Positions 32,569-40,443 of a DNA stretch of 64,000 bases are shown here, piece by piece. Under the pieces are notes generated by a model. That model was not told where the DNA came from. It searched no databases and worked only from the letters and a program-made list of their open reading frames with translations. The stretch's first letter is position 1, and the number at the start of each line of letters is the position of its first letter. A program made the translations under genes and the position numbers. Source of the stretch: Erysipelotrichaceae bacterium (GTDB taxonomy: Bacteria > Bacillota_I > Bacilli_A > Erysipelotrichales > Erysipelotrichaceae); NCBI GenBank assembly GCA_017431825.1, contig JAFRKI010000014.1, forward strand, positions 1-64,000, read 5' to 3'.

Positions 32569-34762
32569 TTCTTTCCCTTTCCTTTCGATAGTAATTGATG
32601 AGACAGCCATCCAGAAGGATCTTCTTTTCTTCGGCAGTGAGCTGTCCTAAAGACAGTTTCGTCTGTGTGATACCGTCTTCATTCAGGATATATGCAGATA
32701 CAGGAAGATCATCGGTTATGGCCTTACGGATGTCTTTGACATATACCCAGTTTCCTTCTTTAAACAGTTCCTTATCTTCGCAGATAAAAGGCAGGATGCC
32801 CCAGTTGATACAGTTGGAACGGTATCTCTTGGTGGCATATTCTAATGCGAAGTTGGCAAGACCGCCAAGGACTCTCTGGCAGGAAGCCGCCTGTTCACGG
32901 GCTGAACCGTCACCCGGCTTATTCGCATAGATGGCCGATCCCATCTGGACATCGGTGCTTAAACCGTTTTCCATAAGCATATCGCTCAGCGGTATTTCCT
33001 TCATGTTTTGGACTTCTTTGGCTTTCCTGACGTAATCAGGATCCCTTCTTGACAGGGTAAATTCTGCCAGCCTTAAAGGATTGGAACGGAAACTTGAAGT
33101 CTCACCTGAAGGAATGAGTTCATCAGTCGTGGTGACCGGATCGTCGATATGACTTACGATCTTTATCAGCAGGTTATCTTTTAATTCCGGAATGGCAGGC
33201 CAGTCTTTGATGTTCGGACCATAGATGAGTTCTTCATCCTTCCTGGCTTTGCCGTAACCGTTGTATACTCTTTCCGCATAGATGTTCTTATTGAAAGCAG
33301 ACGGTTCGATTTCAATATTCAGATCAAGGTCTGTGGCAGCGGTAAGGATGCCGTCATTCGCAACGGTGGCTGCGATCGATCTGGCATCCATCAGGGCCAC
33401 CAGCGCCAGCTGTCCCTCGTTCGGCTTGGAACCTTCGCGGTTAGGGAAGTTTCTGGTGGTATGACGGATGGAAAGTTCGCCGTTGGCAGGCACATCACCG
33501 GCACCGAAACACGGTCCGCAGAAAGCTTCGCGGTAGATGGCACCGGCCTCGATCAGATCACTGACGATGCCTTTGGAGATCAGCTGCTGGGATACCGGCA
33601 GAGAATCGGGATAGACGCTGAGTCTGAGGGATCCGTTGCCGATATGCCTGCCTTTCAGGATCGCGGCAGCAGCACAGATATTCTCATAGATACCGCCGGA
33701 ACAGCCGGCGATCACAGCCTGATCCGCACGGATGTTTCCTTCTTTATCGATCTTGGATAAAAGATCGATCTTTACATCGCCTTTTACCTGTCCGGCTATT
33801 TTCTCTTCAGCCTTCTTTAGATAATATTCAGGTCTGCCTTTAAGTTCATTGATGCTGACGGCGAGACTTGGATGCATCGGTAAGGCGATCATCGATTCCA
33901 CTTCGCTCAGATCCAGATCGATGCAGCAGTCATAACAGGCGCCGTCTTCCACCTTCAGTTCATGGTAATCATCTGCACGTCCATGGATCTCATAATATTC
34001 CTTGGTCTTATCATCGGTCTCCCAGATGGAACTCAGGCAGGTCGCTTCGGTCGTCATGACATCGATACCGTTGCGGAAGTCTTGGGAAAGACCGTGGATG
34101 CCCTCTCCGGCGAATTCCATAACGGCATTCTTCACAAAGCCGTTATCGTAGGTATGGGCTATCAGGTCCAGAGCCACATCATGAGGTCCGATGCCGTTTC
34201 TTACTTTGCCATGGACATAGACGAGCACGACTTTCGGATAAGGGATATCGTAGGTCCTGCCGACCAGCTGTTTGGTCAGTTCGCCTCCGCCTTCACCGAT
34301 GCCCATGGTACCCAGAGCACCGTAGCGGGTATGGGAATCGGAACCCAGGATCATCTTTCCGCAGCCCGTCATCATCTCGCGGTTATAGCTGTGTATTACC
34401 GCATAGTGCGGCGGTACATAGATGCCGCCGTATTTCCTGCATGCCGAAAGCGCAAAGCGGTGATCGTCTTCATTGATGGTCCCGCCTACCGCACATAAGG
34501 AGTTATGACAGTTGGTAAGCACATACGGAAGATCGAATTCTTCGATACCGCTGGCTCTGGCGCTTTGGATTATATTGACATAGGTGATATCGTGGGAAGT
34601 CAGGGAATCAAAGCGGATATGCAAAAGATCCTTATCACGGTGATCATCATGTTTATCAAGGATCTTGTAGGTCAAAGTCTTGCGGTAGCCGTCTTTGTCT
34701 TTTTCTTCAGCAGCTTCCGGTCTGCCGTTTCTTATCATTACAGGATGATCATAAAGCTTCAT
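32555..34762 (-). CDS. acn: Aconitate hydratase
   Basis: The 735-aa protein has aconitase features: GSDSHTRYGALGTMGIGEGG, Fe-S cluster cysteine in VIAGCSGGIYEN and the CGPCFGAGD pair, and the C-terminal swivel domain with SNCINWGILPF. It isomerises citrate to isocitrate via a [4Fe-4S] cluster. Its length and sequence are like the clostridial aconitase/hydratase class rather than the 890-aa AcnA. The start overlaps the icd end by 14 nt. Confidence 0.93.
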   Translation of the reverse strand: MKLYDHPVMIRNGRPEAAEEKDKDGYRKTLTYKILDKHDDHRDKDLLHIRFDSLTSHDITYVNIIQSARASGIEEFDLPYVLTNCHNSLCAVGGTINEDDHRFALSACRKYGGIYVPPHYAVIHSYNREMMTGCGKMILGSDSHTRYGALGTMGIGEGGGELTKQLVGRTYDIPYPKVVLVYVHGKVRNGIGPHDVALDLIAHTYDNGFVKNAVMEFAGEGIHGLSQDFRNGIDVMTTEATCLSSIWETDDKTKEYYEIHGRADDYHELKVEDGACYDCCIDLDLSEVESMIALPMHPSLAVSINELKGRPEYYLKKAEEKIAGQVKGDVKIDLLSKIDKEGNIRADQAVIAGCSGGIYENICAAAAILKGRHIGNGSLRLSVYPDSLPVSQQLISKGIVSDLIEAGAIYREAFCGPCFGAGDVPANGELSIRHTTRNFPNREGSKPNEGQLALVALMDARSIAATVANDGILTAATDLDLNIEIEPSAFNKNIYAERVYNGYGKARKDEELIYGPNIKDWPAIPELKDNLLIKIVSHIDDPVTTTDELIPSGETSSFRSNPLRLAEFTLSRRDPDYVRKAKEVQNMKEIPLSDMLMENGLSTDVQMGSAIYANKPGDGSAREQAASCQRVLGGLANFALEYATKRYRSNCINWGILPFICEDKELFKEGNWVYVKDIRKAITDDLPVSAYILNEDGITQTKLSLGQLTAEEKKILLDGCLINYYRKERERNAVS

Positions 34763-35753
34763 TTTCTATCCTCTCCCTGATGGCAGCCGTAAATTCCGCA
34801 GTGGAACAGTTACCGCCGACATCCTTGGTCTTTATACCGTCTTTAATGCAGTCTCTGATGGCTTTTTCCAGAACAGAGGCCTTATCAGACATACCGTTGT
34901 CTTTAAGCAGCATCGCCAAAGCCAACAGGATGGCGCTTGGATTGGCGATCCCCTTACCGGCAATATCCGGTGCTGAGCCGTGAACGGCTTCATAGATCCT
35001 GACATTGTCGCCGATATTGGCGCTTGGCGCAAAACCAAGTCCGCCCACCAGACCGGCACACAGATCGGAAATGATATCACCGTAGAGATTAGGGGCGACC
35101 AGCACATCATATTGGCACGGATCGCTTACCAGCTTCATGCATAAGGCATCGATGATTACGCTGTCATTCATGATATCGGGGTATTCTTTACTGATCTTGG
35201 TGAAACAGTCCAGGAACAGACCGTCTGTCAGTTTCATGATATTTGCCTTGTGGACACAGGTCACTTTCTTGCGGCCATTCTTCCGGGCATATTCAAAGGC
35301 ATAGCGGATGATCCTTTCGCTGGCTTGTCTCGTGATTATCTTTAAACCGTGGGCTGTATCTTCATCCAGCATGTCTTCGATGCCTTTATAAAGGTCTTCG
35401 GTATTCTCTCTAATTATTACCAGATCGACATCTTCATAGCGGGAAGCCACTCCTTCAAATGTCGATACCGGTCTTACATTGGCATAGGTGTTGAAATTCT
35501 GTCTCAGATAGACATTGATGCTTCGAAAGCCGGTACCGATAGGGGTAGCTGTCGGTCCTTTTAAAGCGATATGACATCTGGCAATCTCTTCCAGCAGACC
35601 GTCTTCCATCAGTTTATTATCCGATGCATAATAATCGGCTCCGGCTTTATATTCGATCCATTTGATATCGCATTTTAAAGCATCTGAAACCGTCTTTACA
35701 CTTTCGGAAATCTCTTTTCCAATACCGTCGCCGGGTATCAATACTACATCCAT
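34749..35753 (-). CDS. icd: Isocitrate/isopropylmalate dehydrogenase family, probably NAD-isocitrate dehydrogenase
   Basis: The 334-aa enzyme has LIPGDGIGKEI at the N-terminus, the substrate/Mg segment IIRENTEDLYKGIED and the nucleotide loop EAVHGSAPDIAGKGIANPSA. Operon order with aconitase and citrate synthase points to isocitrate dehydrogenase rather than isopropylmalate dehydrogenase; no leu genes are nearby. It makes 2-oxoglutarate for glutamate synthesis. AAGGTGG precedes the ATG. A SAM riboswitch and terminator lie upstream on the same strand. Confidence 0.9.
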   Translation of the reverse strand: MDVVLIPGDGIGKEISESVKTVSDALKCDIKWIEYKAGADYYASDNKLMEDGLLEEIARCHIALKGPTATPIGTGFRSINVYLRQNFNTYANVRPVSTFEGVASRYEDVDLVIIRENTEDLYKGIEDMLDEDTAHGLKIITRQASERIIRYAFEYARKNGRKKVTCVHKANIMKLTDGLFLDCFTKISKEYPDIMNDSVIIDALCMKLVSDPCQYDVLVAPNLYGDIISDLCAGLVGGLGFAPSANIGDNVRIYEAVHGSAPDIAGKGIANPSAILLALAMLLKDNGMSDKASVLEKAIRDCIKDGIKTKDVGGNCSTAEFTAAIRERIENEAL

Positions 35754-35788
35754 ATACGTACCACCTTAATCTATTATTCTATTTTATA

Positions 35789-35809
35789 TCAACCGTTTTG
35801 TGATTTCAT
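35789..35809 (-). other. Six-codon vestigial ORF (MKSQNG) behind the SAM riboswitch
   Basis: ATG AAA TCA CAA AAC GGT TGA is preceded by a perfect AAGGAGGAAAG ribosome site and the riboswitch terminator. A strong ribosome site with a six-residue ORF suggests the start of a lost methionine-related gene. It could instead be a leader. Confidence 0.4.
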
Positions 35810-35837
35810 CGTCTTTCCTCCTTATCCATAAAGAGGA

Positions 35838-35872
35838 AGAAAAAAAGCTCCCATAGCGATGACGGAAGCTTT
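35838..35872 (-). terminator. Terminator of the SAM riboswitch expression platform
   Basis: On the minus strand AAAGCTTCC and GGGAGCTTT form a stem (one G-U pair) with an 11-nt loop, followed by seven T residues. Confidence 0.85.
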
Positions 35873-35883
35873 ATGCATACATG

Positions 35884-35969
35884 TTCCCATCATCCAAGCT
35901 TTAGCACCTTACCACAGGCAGGTTGCTGTGCAGTCACAGGGCTTGTCCCTCGTACACTCTTTATGGTAA
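35884..35969 (-). promoter_or_regulatory. SAM-I (S-box) riboswitch aptamer
   Basis: The minus strand carries the S-box core: AAAGAGTG near P1, GAGGGACAAGCCC (P2/kink-turn side), CAGCAACC and GGTAAGGTGCTAAA. P1 closes as TTACCAT/ATGGGAA with one mismatch. S-box RNAs bind S-adenosylmethionine and terminate transcription. The nearest complete downstream gene is icd, not a methionine gene. Confidence 0.88.
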
Positions 35970-36007
35970 TTAAATGATATTGCAGCACTCTTTGTGTCAA
36001 TTGAGTG

Positions 36008-36035
36008 TTTACATATATTAAAAATCTGGTATTAT
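36008..36035 (+). promoter_or_regulatory. Promoter of the 6S-like RNA
   Basis: TTTACA at 36008-36013 and an extended TGG-TATTAT -10 at 36030-36035, 16-bp spacer; the RNA would start near 36042. Confidence 0.55.
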
Positions 36036-36041
36036 TAGGCT

Positions 36042-36175
36042 ACAAGCAGAATCTGTGCGTAGATAGCATCCCAAATCTAGTTGTCCGGAGGCAATTGTAG
36101 CCCGAGGCCCAGCTTAATTTGCGGATAGGACCTTCTAAGCACGGGCAGCAACATTGCTGACATCTGCTTGTTTTT
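36042..36175 (+). ncRNA. ssrS: Probable 6S RNA
   Basis: A ~130-nt non-coding transcript folds as a long rod. The closing stem is ACAAGCAGA/TCTGCTTGT. There is a central open region whose 3' side holds the small hairpin CAGCAA-CA-TTGCTG, and an upper stem with GTGC/GCAC, TAGA/TCTA and CAAAT/ATTTG pairs. This matches the promoter-mimic shape of 6S RNA, which sequesters RNA polymerase. The T-run after the closing stem can end transcription. Assignment rests on shape and size only; another structured RNA is possible. Confidence 0.55.
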
Positions 36176-36231
36176 ATTTCTTGGATTAAGAAAGTTTTTT
36201 GATCGTTTACTTTATAGATACAGCGCCTCTT

Positions 36232-36741
36232 TTAATCCCACATGATCCCTGTGCTTTCATCAAAGGCAAGCTCTCCATTGCAATCAGGACATTTAAGATG
36301 AAGTTTGTGGAATGATTCCCAATCATGTTCCCCATACTGTTTCATGGCTTTCTTGCATTCAGGGCAGACATGTCTGTATCGCCTGATGAGTTTATAATCT
36401 TCTTTACTCATCAGTCCCCAGGGATCATATCCCCATTCTCTTACTGTTTTATCACCGCGCTGCTGTTCCAGCAGATCCTCAAGGTCCTTTGGTGCATAGA
36501 TCGATAATTTAGGACCAAATTCCCATCTTCCGCAATTTCTGCAGTAATACAGATAGTTTTCGGCTTTGATGATGTAATACTCGTTTTCAGACATTATCCT
36601 CCTCCACTCATCACCTAATTCACCGCTAAGAGCTGCCTGCCTCAGCTTCTGACATTCATCCGAATATCCGAAACCGAGCCCGAAACTCATCCCGTATTCT
36701 TTACCGCAATCCTTGCATCTGAATACATAACCTGTTCCCAT
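36232..36741 (-). CDS. Zinc-ribbon protein of unknown function
   Basis: The 169-aa protein has four CxxC pairs: CKDCG (N-terminus), CRNCG (about 67), CPECK (about 127) and CPDCN (about 152). They probably form two zinc ribbons. There is no signal peptide. Its start abuts the DUF6794-like gene stop, so they are one operon. Function not recognised. Confidence 0.72.
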   Translation of the reverse strand: MGTGYVFRCKDCGKEYGMSFGLGFGYSDECQKLRQAALSGELGDEWRRIMSENEYYIIKAENYLYYCRNCGRWEFGPKLSIYAPKDLEDLLEQQRGDKTVREWGYDPWGLMSKEDYKLIRRYRHVCPECKKAMKQYGEHDWESFHKLHLKCPDCNGELAFDESTGIMWD

Positions 36742-36995
36742 CAGCTTTCCATCTCCTTTCTGACAAGTTCTCTGATCCTTTCGATTATACTGGAGGACAG
36801 ATCATCCGGAAATACCACGAAATACTGATCATCAAAATGCAGATCCTTTCCGTGTATATACCTGTTTCTGATGTATAATCCCAAACCAAAGTGCAGAGTA
36901 TCATCAGGATTATCGTAGATGTACTGCCTGTCTTCATTTTTGAGTCTTTTGAACTCCTTCTGAGCTACAGATTCGATAAATTCTTTTTCTTTCAT
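36741..36995 (-). CDS. DUF6794-like small protein
   Basis: The 84-aa protein contains DDTLHFGLGLYIRNRYIHG and FPDDLSSSIIERI, resembling the HFGLGMWIRN and HPDD(x)SxxII blocks of DUF6794 proteins. A longer frame reaching 37190 overlaps the neighbouring lipoprotein gene and lacks support. AAGGAG lies seven bases before the ATG at 36995. It shares one base with the zinc-ribbon gene. Function unknown. Confidence 0.7.
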   Translation of the reverse strand: MKEKEFIESVAQKEFKRLKNEDRQYIYDNPDDTLHFGLGLYIRNRYIHGKDLHFDDQYFVVFPDDLSSSIIERIRELVRKEMES

Positions 36996-37073
36996 ATCCA
37001 TCTCCTTCTGTCTGTATAGTATTGGAATAATGATCATCTTTGGTTGCCTGGGAAGCAACATCTTCATTGCACT

Positions 37074-37100
37074 AAAAAACCGTCTGTTCGACGGTTTTTG
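37074..37100. terminator. Bidirectional terminator downstream of lipoprotein gene
   Basis: AAAAACCGTC/GACGGTTTTT 10-bp stem with a 5-nt loop. Confidence 0.9.
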
Positions 37101-37122
37101 ATCTATTGGAATAAATGTTCCC

Positions 37123-38034
37123 TTACTTCCACTGATAGACCCAGACAGTCTCACCTGATGATGTGGAGAAATAAATCCTGATCTCATCATTGTTTTCGTT
37201 CTTCTCAGGAACTTTGAAACGCACGCAATCTGTCATATATGGCACGAATGCCCGGCCTGTAAGCGTATTGCCTCCGGCATATATTCCGTCAGCAGAATCA
37301 TTTGCGCCGGTATCGGAAGTCGCATTGAAGGAACTCGGAACGGTAAGATTACAGCTCATGTAAGCGTTGGTGATCGGTTCACCGTCTGAAATGACATCGG
37401 CAGTGATGTTGATGGCTATCTCATCGCCGGGCTTTAATGTCGTCGGCAGTTCATCCATCTTGCATCTGAAGGTCATTACTGCGTGATATGATGAATCAAA
37501 ATCATTTTCCCACTGAGTCACGTATTCCGTTCCTTCACCCACATAAGTGATGGAGTTATCTGATTTGACGACGTCGTCACTGGTTTCCGAATATGTCTCG
37601 ACAAGCTCCCAGTGATCACCCGGGGCTTCAGGCATCTTACAGGCGGAAGTATCTTCCATGACGCTGACCTTAAGTCCTGTCTCAAAGCCGTTTTCATCTT
37701 TACCCAGTATCGTTATCTCATATCTGGTGTTCTCGTCATGTTTATGTTCACCCGGTGTGACGAGCTGCAGTTCAGGTATTTTGAATTCATAATCGCTAAA
37801 CCCGGCACCGCTCCATTTTTCCTGCACCTTTTCATAGTTATATACCAGCTGAGCCAGCTCTTCCCTCGTAAGGCAAGTGCCGGTGCAGGCTTCCAAGGCA
37901 AGATGGAGCTTTTCTCTGTTCACTTCTAAAGTTGCCTGTCTCCTCTCTCCTTCAGTCGGTGCCGTACATCCTGTTACGATTATCAGTCCGATTATAAGCA
38001 ATACTACCGGCAAATGGTTAATGCATCTTTTCAT
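37123..38034 (-). CDS. Lipoprotein of unknown function
   Basis: The 303-aa protein starts with a lipoprotein signal peptide, hydrophobic core VVLLIIGLIIVTGC, and lipobox Cys at about 23. The mature part is acidic and likely beta-rich, with no recognised domain. It should be anchored to the outer face of the membrane. AAGGAGAG precedes the ATG. Its own terminator follows. Confidence 0.8.
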   Translation of the reverse strand: MKRCINHLPVVLLIIGLIIVTGCTAPTEGERRQATLEVNREKLHLALEACTGTCLTREELAQLVYNYEKVQEKWSGAGFSDYEFKIPELQLVTPGEHKHDENTRYEITILGKDENGFETGLKVSVMEDTSACKMPEAPGDHWELVETYSETSDDVVKSDNSITYVGEGTEYVTQWENDFDSSYHAVMTFRCKMDELPTTLKPGDEIAINITADVISDGEPITNAYMSCNLTVPSSFNATSDTGANDSADGIYAGGNTLTGRAFVPYMTDCVRFKVPEKNENNDEIRIYFSTSSGETVWVYQWK

Positions 38035-38118
38035 ATTTCTCTCCTTATAAACTCATTATACTTTTTTATGCTGTTATAAGGAAACTGCTGCCTTGTGTCC
38101 TACAAGCATTGATGGTGT

Positions 38119-38124
38119 TAATAT
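38119..38124 (+). promoter_or_regulatory. Candidate -10 box (TAATAT) before MBL gene
   Basis: TAATAT followed by six bases and the ATG at 38131; no Shine-Dalgarno sequence. Confidence 0.4.
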
Positions 38125-38130
38125 ATTGTC

Positions 38131-38895
38131 ATGAGCGATGCATGCATCATTCCCATCGGATCAGGCTCTACAGGCAACTGCTTCTATATCGAGATGGGAG
38201 GACATCCTTTACTGATCGATCTGGGCATGGGCTACCGTAAAGTCAATGCGGCACTTGGGAAACACGGAAGGCATATCGAAGACATCGAAGCCGTATTTCT
38301 TACCCATGGGCACGGCGATCACGTCAGGGCTGCTGAAGCTTTATGTAACCACATAAGCGCACCGGTCTACAGCGATGCCTCTTCCTTTTATCCGATCAGA
38401 AAAACAGATAACAGGAAAGTGTCTCTGGAAACCGATAAGGAATACGAGATCCTGGAAGGACTGAAAGTCACGATGTTCACGGTGCCTCATGATTATGTGA
38501 AGACCTGCGGATTCTCTTTCTGTACTGATGGATACAGGCTGTCCTATCTGACTGACTGCGGAGCCCTCAGTGACTATATCTTTGAACACATCTGCGGCAG
38601 TGATGCGGTGATCATCGAAGCCAATCATGACCTGGACATGCTGAAGGAAGGACCATATCCTTTCTTCCTTAAAAAGCGTATCCTTTCGATACACGGCCAT
38701 CTTTCTAACGAAGACTGTGCGAAGTGCGTCGACAGACTCTATGAAAGCGGCACCAGGTCCTTTATCCTGGCCCATCTTTCCAGACAGAACAATACCCCTG
38801 AGGCAGCCAGAAAGACCGTTGAGGTAGTTTTAGGAGACAGAGAACACTTCCTTTATGTATGTCCTGATGAAGGTGATGACTTGCTTATTCTGTAA
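38131..38895 (+). CDS. MBL-fold metallohydrolase (YycJ/WalJ-like)
   Basis: The 254-aa protein begins IPIGSGSTGNCFYIE, has the dinuclear metal motif LTHGHGDHVRAAE (about 51-63), a later Asp in SYLTDCG and His in ILAHLS. This pattern fits the YycJ/WalJ branch of beta-lactamase-fold hydrolases, which have nuclease-type activities and are linked with the WalRK system in some Firmicutes. No walRK genes are nearby. The ATG lacks a ribosome site. A tRNA gene follows. Confidence 0.88.
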   Translation: MSDACIIPIGSGSTGNCFYIEMGGHPLLIDLGMGYRKVNAALGKHGRHIEDIEAVFLTHGHGDHVRAAEALCNHISAPVYSDASSFYPIRKTDNRKVSLETDKEYEILEGLKVTMFTVPHDYVKTCGFSFCTDGYRLSYLTDCGALSDYIFEHICGSDAVIIEANHDLDMLKEGPYPFFLKKRILSIHGHLSNEDCAKCVDRLYESGTRSFILAHLSRQNNTPEAARKTVEVVLGDREHFLYVCPDEGDDLLIL

Positions 38896-38915
38896 AAGAA
38901 GTATAATGAAATAGC

Positions 38916-38991
38916 GGACACTTAGCTCAGTCGGGAGAGCACCTGCTTCACAGGTAGGGGGTCAAGGGTTCGAGTCCCTTAGCGTCCACCA
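38916..38991 (+). tRNA. tRNA-Val (anticodon CAC)
   Basis: A 76-nt cloverleaf with encoded CCA. Anticodon arm CCTGC-TTCACAG-GTAGG gives CAC, with one G-U in the stem. TATAAT at 38902-38907 is a suitable -10. The acceptor has a G-U or A mismatch region (GGACACT with AGCGTCC) compared with the other Val tRNA, whose 3' 26 nt are identical. Confidence 0.9.
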
Positions 38992-38999
38992 TCGCATAC

Positions 39000-39026
39000 T
39001 AAAAGTGCCTTTGCAGGCACTTTTTA
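39000..39026. terminator. Bidirectional terminator after tRNA-Val(CAC)
   Basis: AAAGTGCCT/AGGCACTTT stem with a 4-nt loop and T-run. It may also serve the minus-strand operon that ends at 39079. Confidence 0.88.
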
Positions 39027-39078
39027 TATCAGTAATTACAGAATTCTTAAAAGTATTTCTCTGTATTGAACGCTGTGT

Positions 39079-39747
39079 TTAGAAACCGAAATCGGTATTG
39101 TAGGCCACGACGTTGACGTGATGGACACCGATGATCTTCTGGATCTCATCCATCAGCTGCTTCGTATCGCTCTGATAGGCGATCTCATAGGTGGCTTCCA
39201 CCATGCCCTTGGAATTGGTGGTGCGGCTCTTGAGTTTCTTGTTCTTGAGCTCTTCAAGTTTCTTCTCGACTTCTGCTTCAGAGGTATTCTGATAGGAAAT
39301 GACCAGCAGATACTCGGATTTGGCTTTGGCTTCCTTGAGATAGTAAAGGTAGTAGCACAGCCCCAGCACCAGCGATCCGAACAGGGCTATCGCATATAAT
39401 CCGGCACCGGACATGATGCCCAGGGTTATCGCCCAGAACATGAAGGCCGTATCTACCGGATCCTTGACGGCCGTACGGAAACGGACGATGGAAAGGGCAC
39501 CGACCATACCTAAGGATAGTGACAGGTTGGAATTGATGGTCCTGATGATCATGGCCGCCACCATTGAAAGCAGGACGATGCTTAAAGGTAACGCATGATT
39601 GTATACGACCCCGGTAAAGGTCTTGCGGTAGATCAGGATGATCAAAAGGGCACCGATGAATGACACGATGAGACTGATGGCTATCATCTCGACGGTCACC
39701 GGTCCGTTAAACTGTGATGAGAAGAAATCTTCTAATATCTGTAACAT
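39079..39747 (-). CDS. DUF4956 membrane protein
   Basis: The 222-aa protein has four or five N-terminal membrane helices, the motif GMVGALSIVRFRTAVKDPVD (about 80-99) and a cytosolic ferredoxin-like tail. This is the DUF4956 family, known to occur with VTC-domain and CotH genes as here. Function is not established. It lies 12 nt after the VTC gene and closes the operon. Confidence 0.9.
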   Translation of the reverse strand: MLQILEDFFSSQFNGPVTVEMIAISLIVSFIGALLIILIYRKTFTGVVYNHALPLSIVLLSMVAAMIIRTINSNLSLSLGMVGALSIVRFRTAVKDPVDTAFMFWAITLGIMSGAGLYAIALFGSLVLGLCYYLYYLKEAKAKSEYLLVISYQNTSEAEVEKKLEELKNKKLKSRTTNSKGMVEATYEIAYQSDTKQLMDEIQKIIGVHHVNVVAYNTDFGF

Positions 39748-39759
39748 GTTTTGCCTCCT

Positions 39760-40443
39760 TTATTGTATGCTCTGACAGGCTACGAACTTGCTGAAGGACT
39801 GTCTGAGCATCGGTATCGAACTTAGTACTTTGACTATCGGTTCCGGCAGGAACTCGTTGTATTTGACTTCCAGGACTATGCCTTTGTCATGATAGAGATC
39901 AAAGGTAACGATGTCCTTATTGAAGAAGTCGTGGGAATATCTTCCGCTGCGCAGTTCCTCGTCAAAGGTGATGCGGACATCGCTTACTGGAAGGACATAG
40001 GCCAGACGCCTGTAATCGACGATGACGGCCGGTTTGAGATGCTTGCTCAAGGCTGCCGCCAGGAACTTTTTAAAGAAAGGATCCGCGGTATCGATGAGGT
40101 CATAACGGCCTTCCAGAAGCTGCAAGGCCTGTTCATAGGAGATTCTGCAGCTCTCCTTATAGGTCATGTCCTCGTCCTTGTGCTTGCATTCCAGTACCAG
40201 ATAGCTTTCATCGAAGTTATACATGCGTAAACGGTACTTGGAACGGAATTCCACGCCGTCGACCTTTTCCAGATATGCGGATGAGTTGTCGTCATCGAAG
40301 TAGACGCTGCGGATCTGATAGGAATATTCACTGGAAACGGAATGACTGTCCAGATACATCAGGGCTTTAAGCTGCTGTTTCAGTAAAGCGGCCTTGCCTT
40401 TTGACAGCATGTATTTCAGTTCATAACGGTATTCTATTGCCAT
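39760..40443 (-). CDS. VTC-domain protein (polyphosphate polymerase-like)
   Basis: The 227-aa protein has the VTC/CYTH-like tunnel pattern: RYELKYMLSKGKAA at the N-terminus, RSKYRLRMYNFDESYLVLECKHKD, an RRLAY segment and a late VLEVKYNEFLP. In yeast Vtc4 this domain makes polyphosphate from ATP. Activity of bacterial stand-alone forms is mostly inferred. It overlaps the CotH gene by 10 nt and precedes DUF4956. Confidence 0.88.
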   Translation of the reverse strand: MAIEYRYELKYMLSKGKAALLKQQLKALMYLDSHSVSSEYSYQIRSVYFDDDNSSAYLEKVDGVEFRSKYRLRMYNFDESYLVLECKHKDEDMTYKESCRISYEQALQLLEGRYDLIDTADPFFKKFLAAALSKHLKPAVIVDYRRLAYVLPVSDVRITFDEELRSGRYSHDFFNKDIVTFDLYHDKGIVLEVKYNEFLPEPIVKVLSSIPMLRQSFSKFVACQSIQ

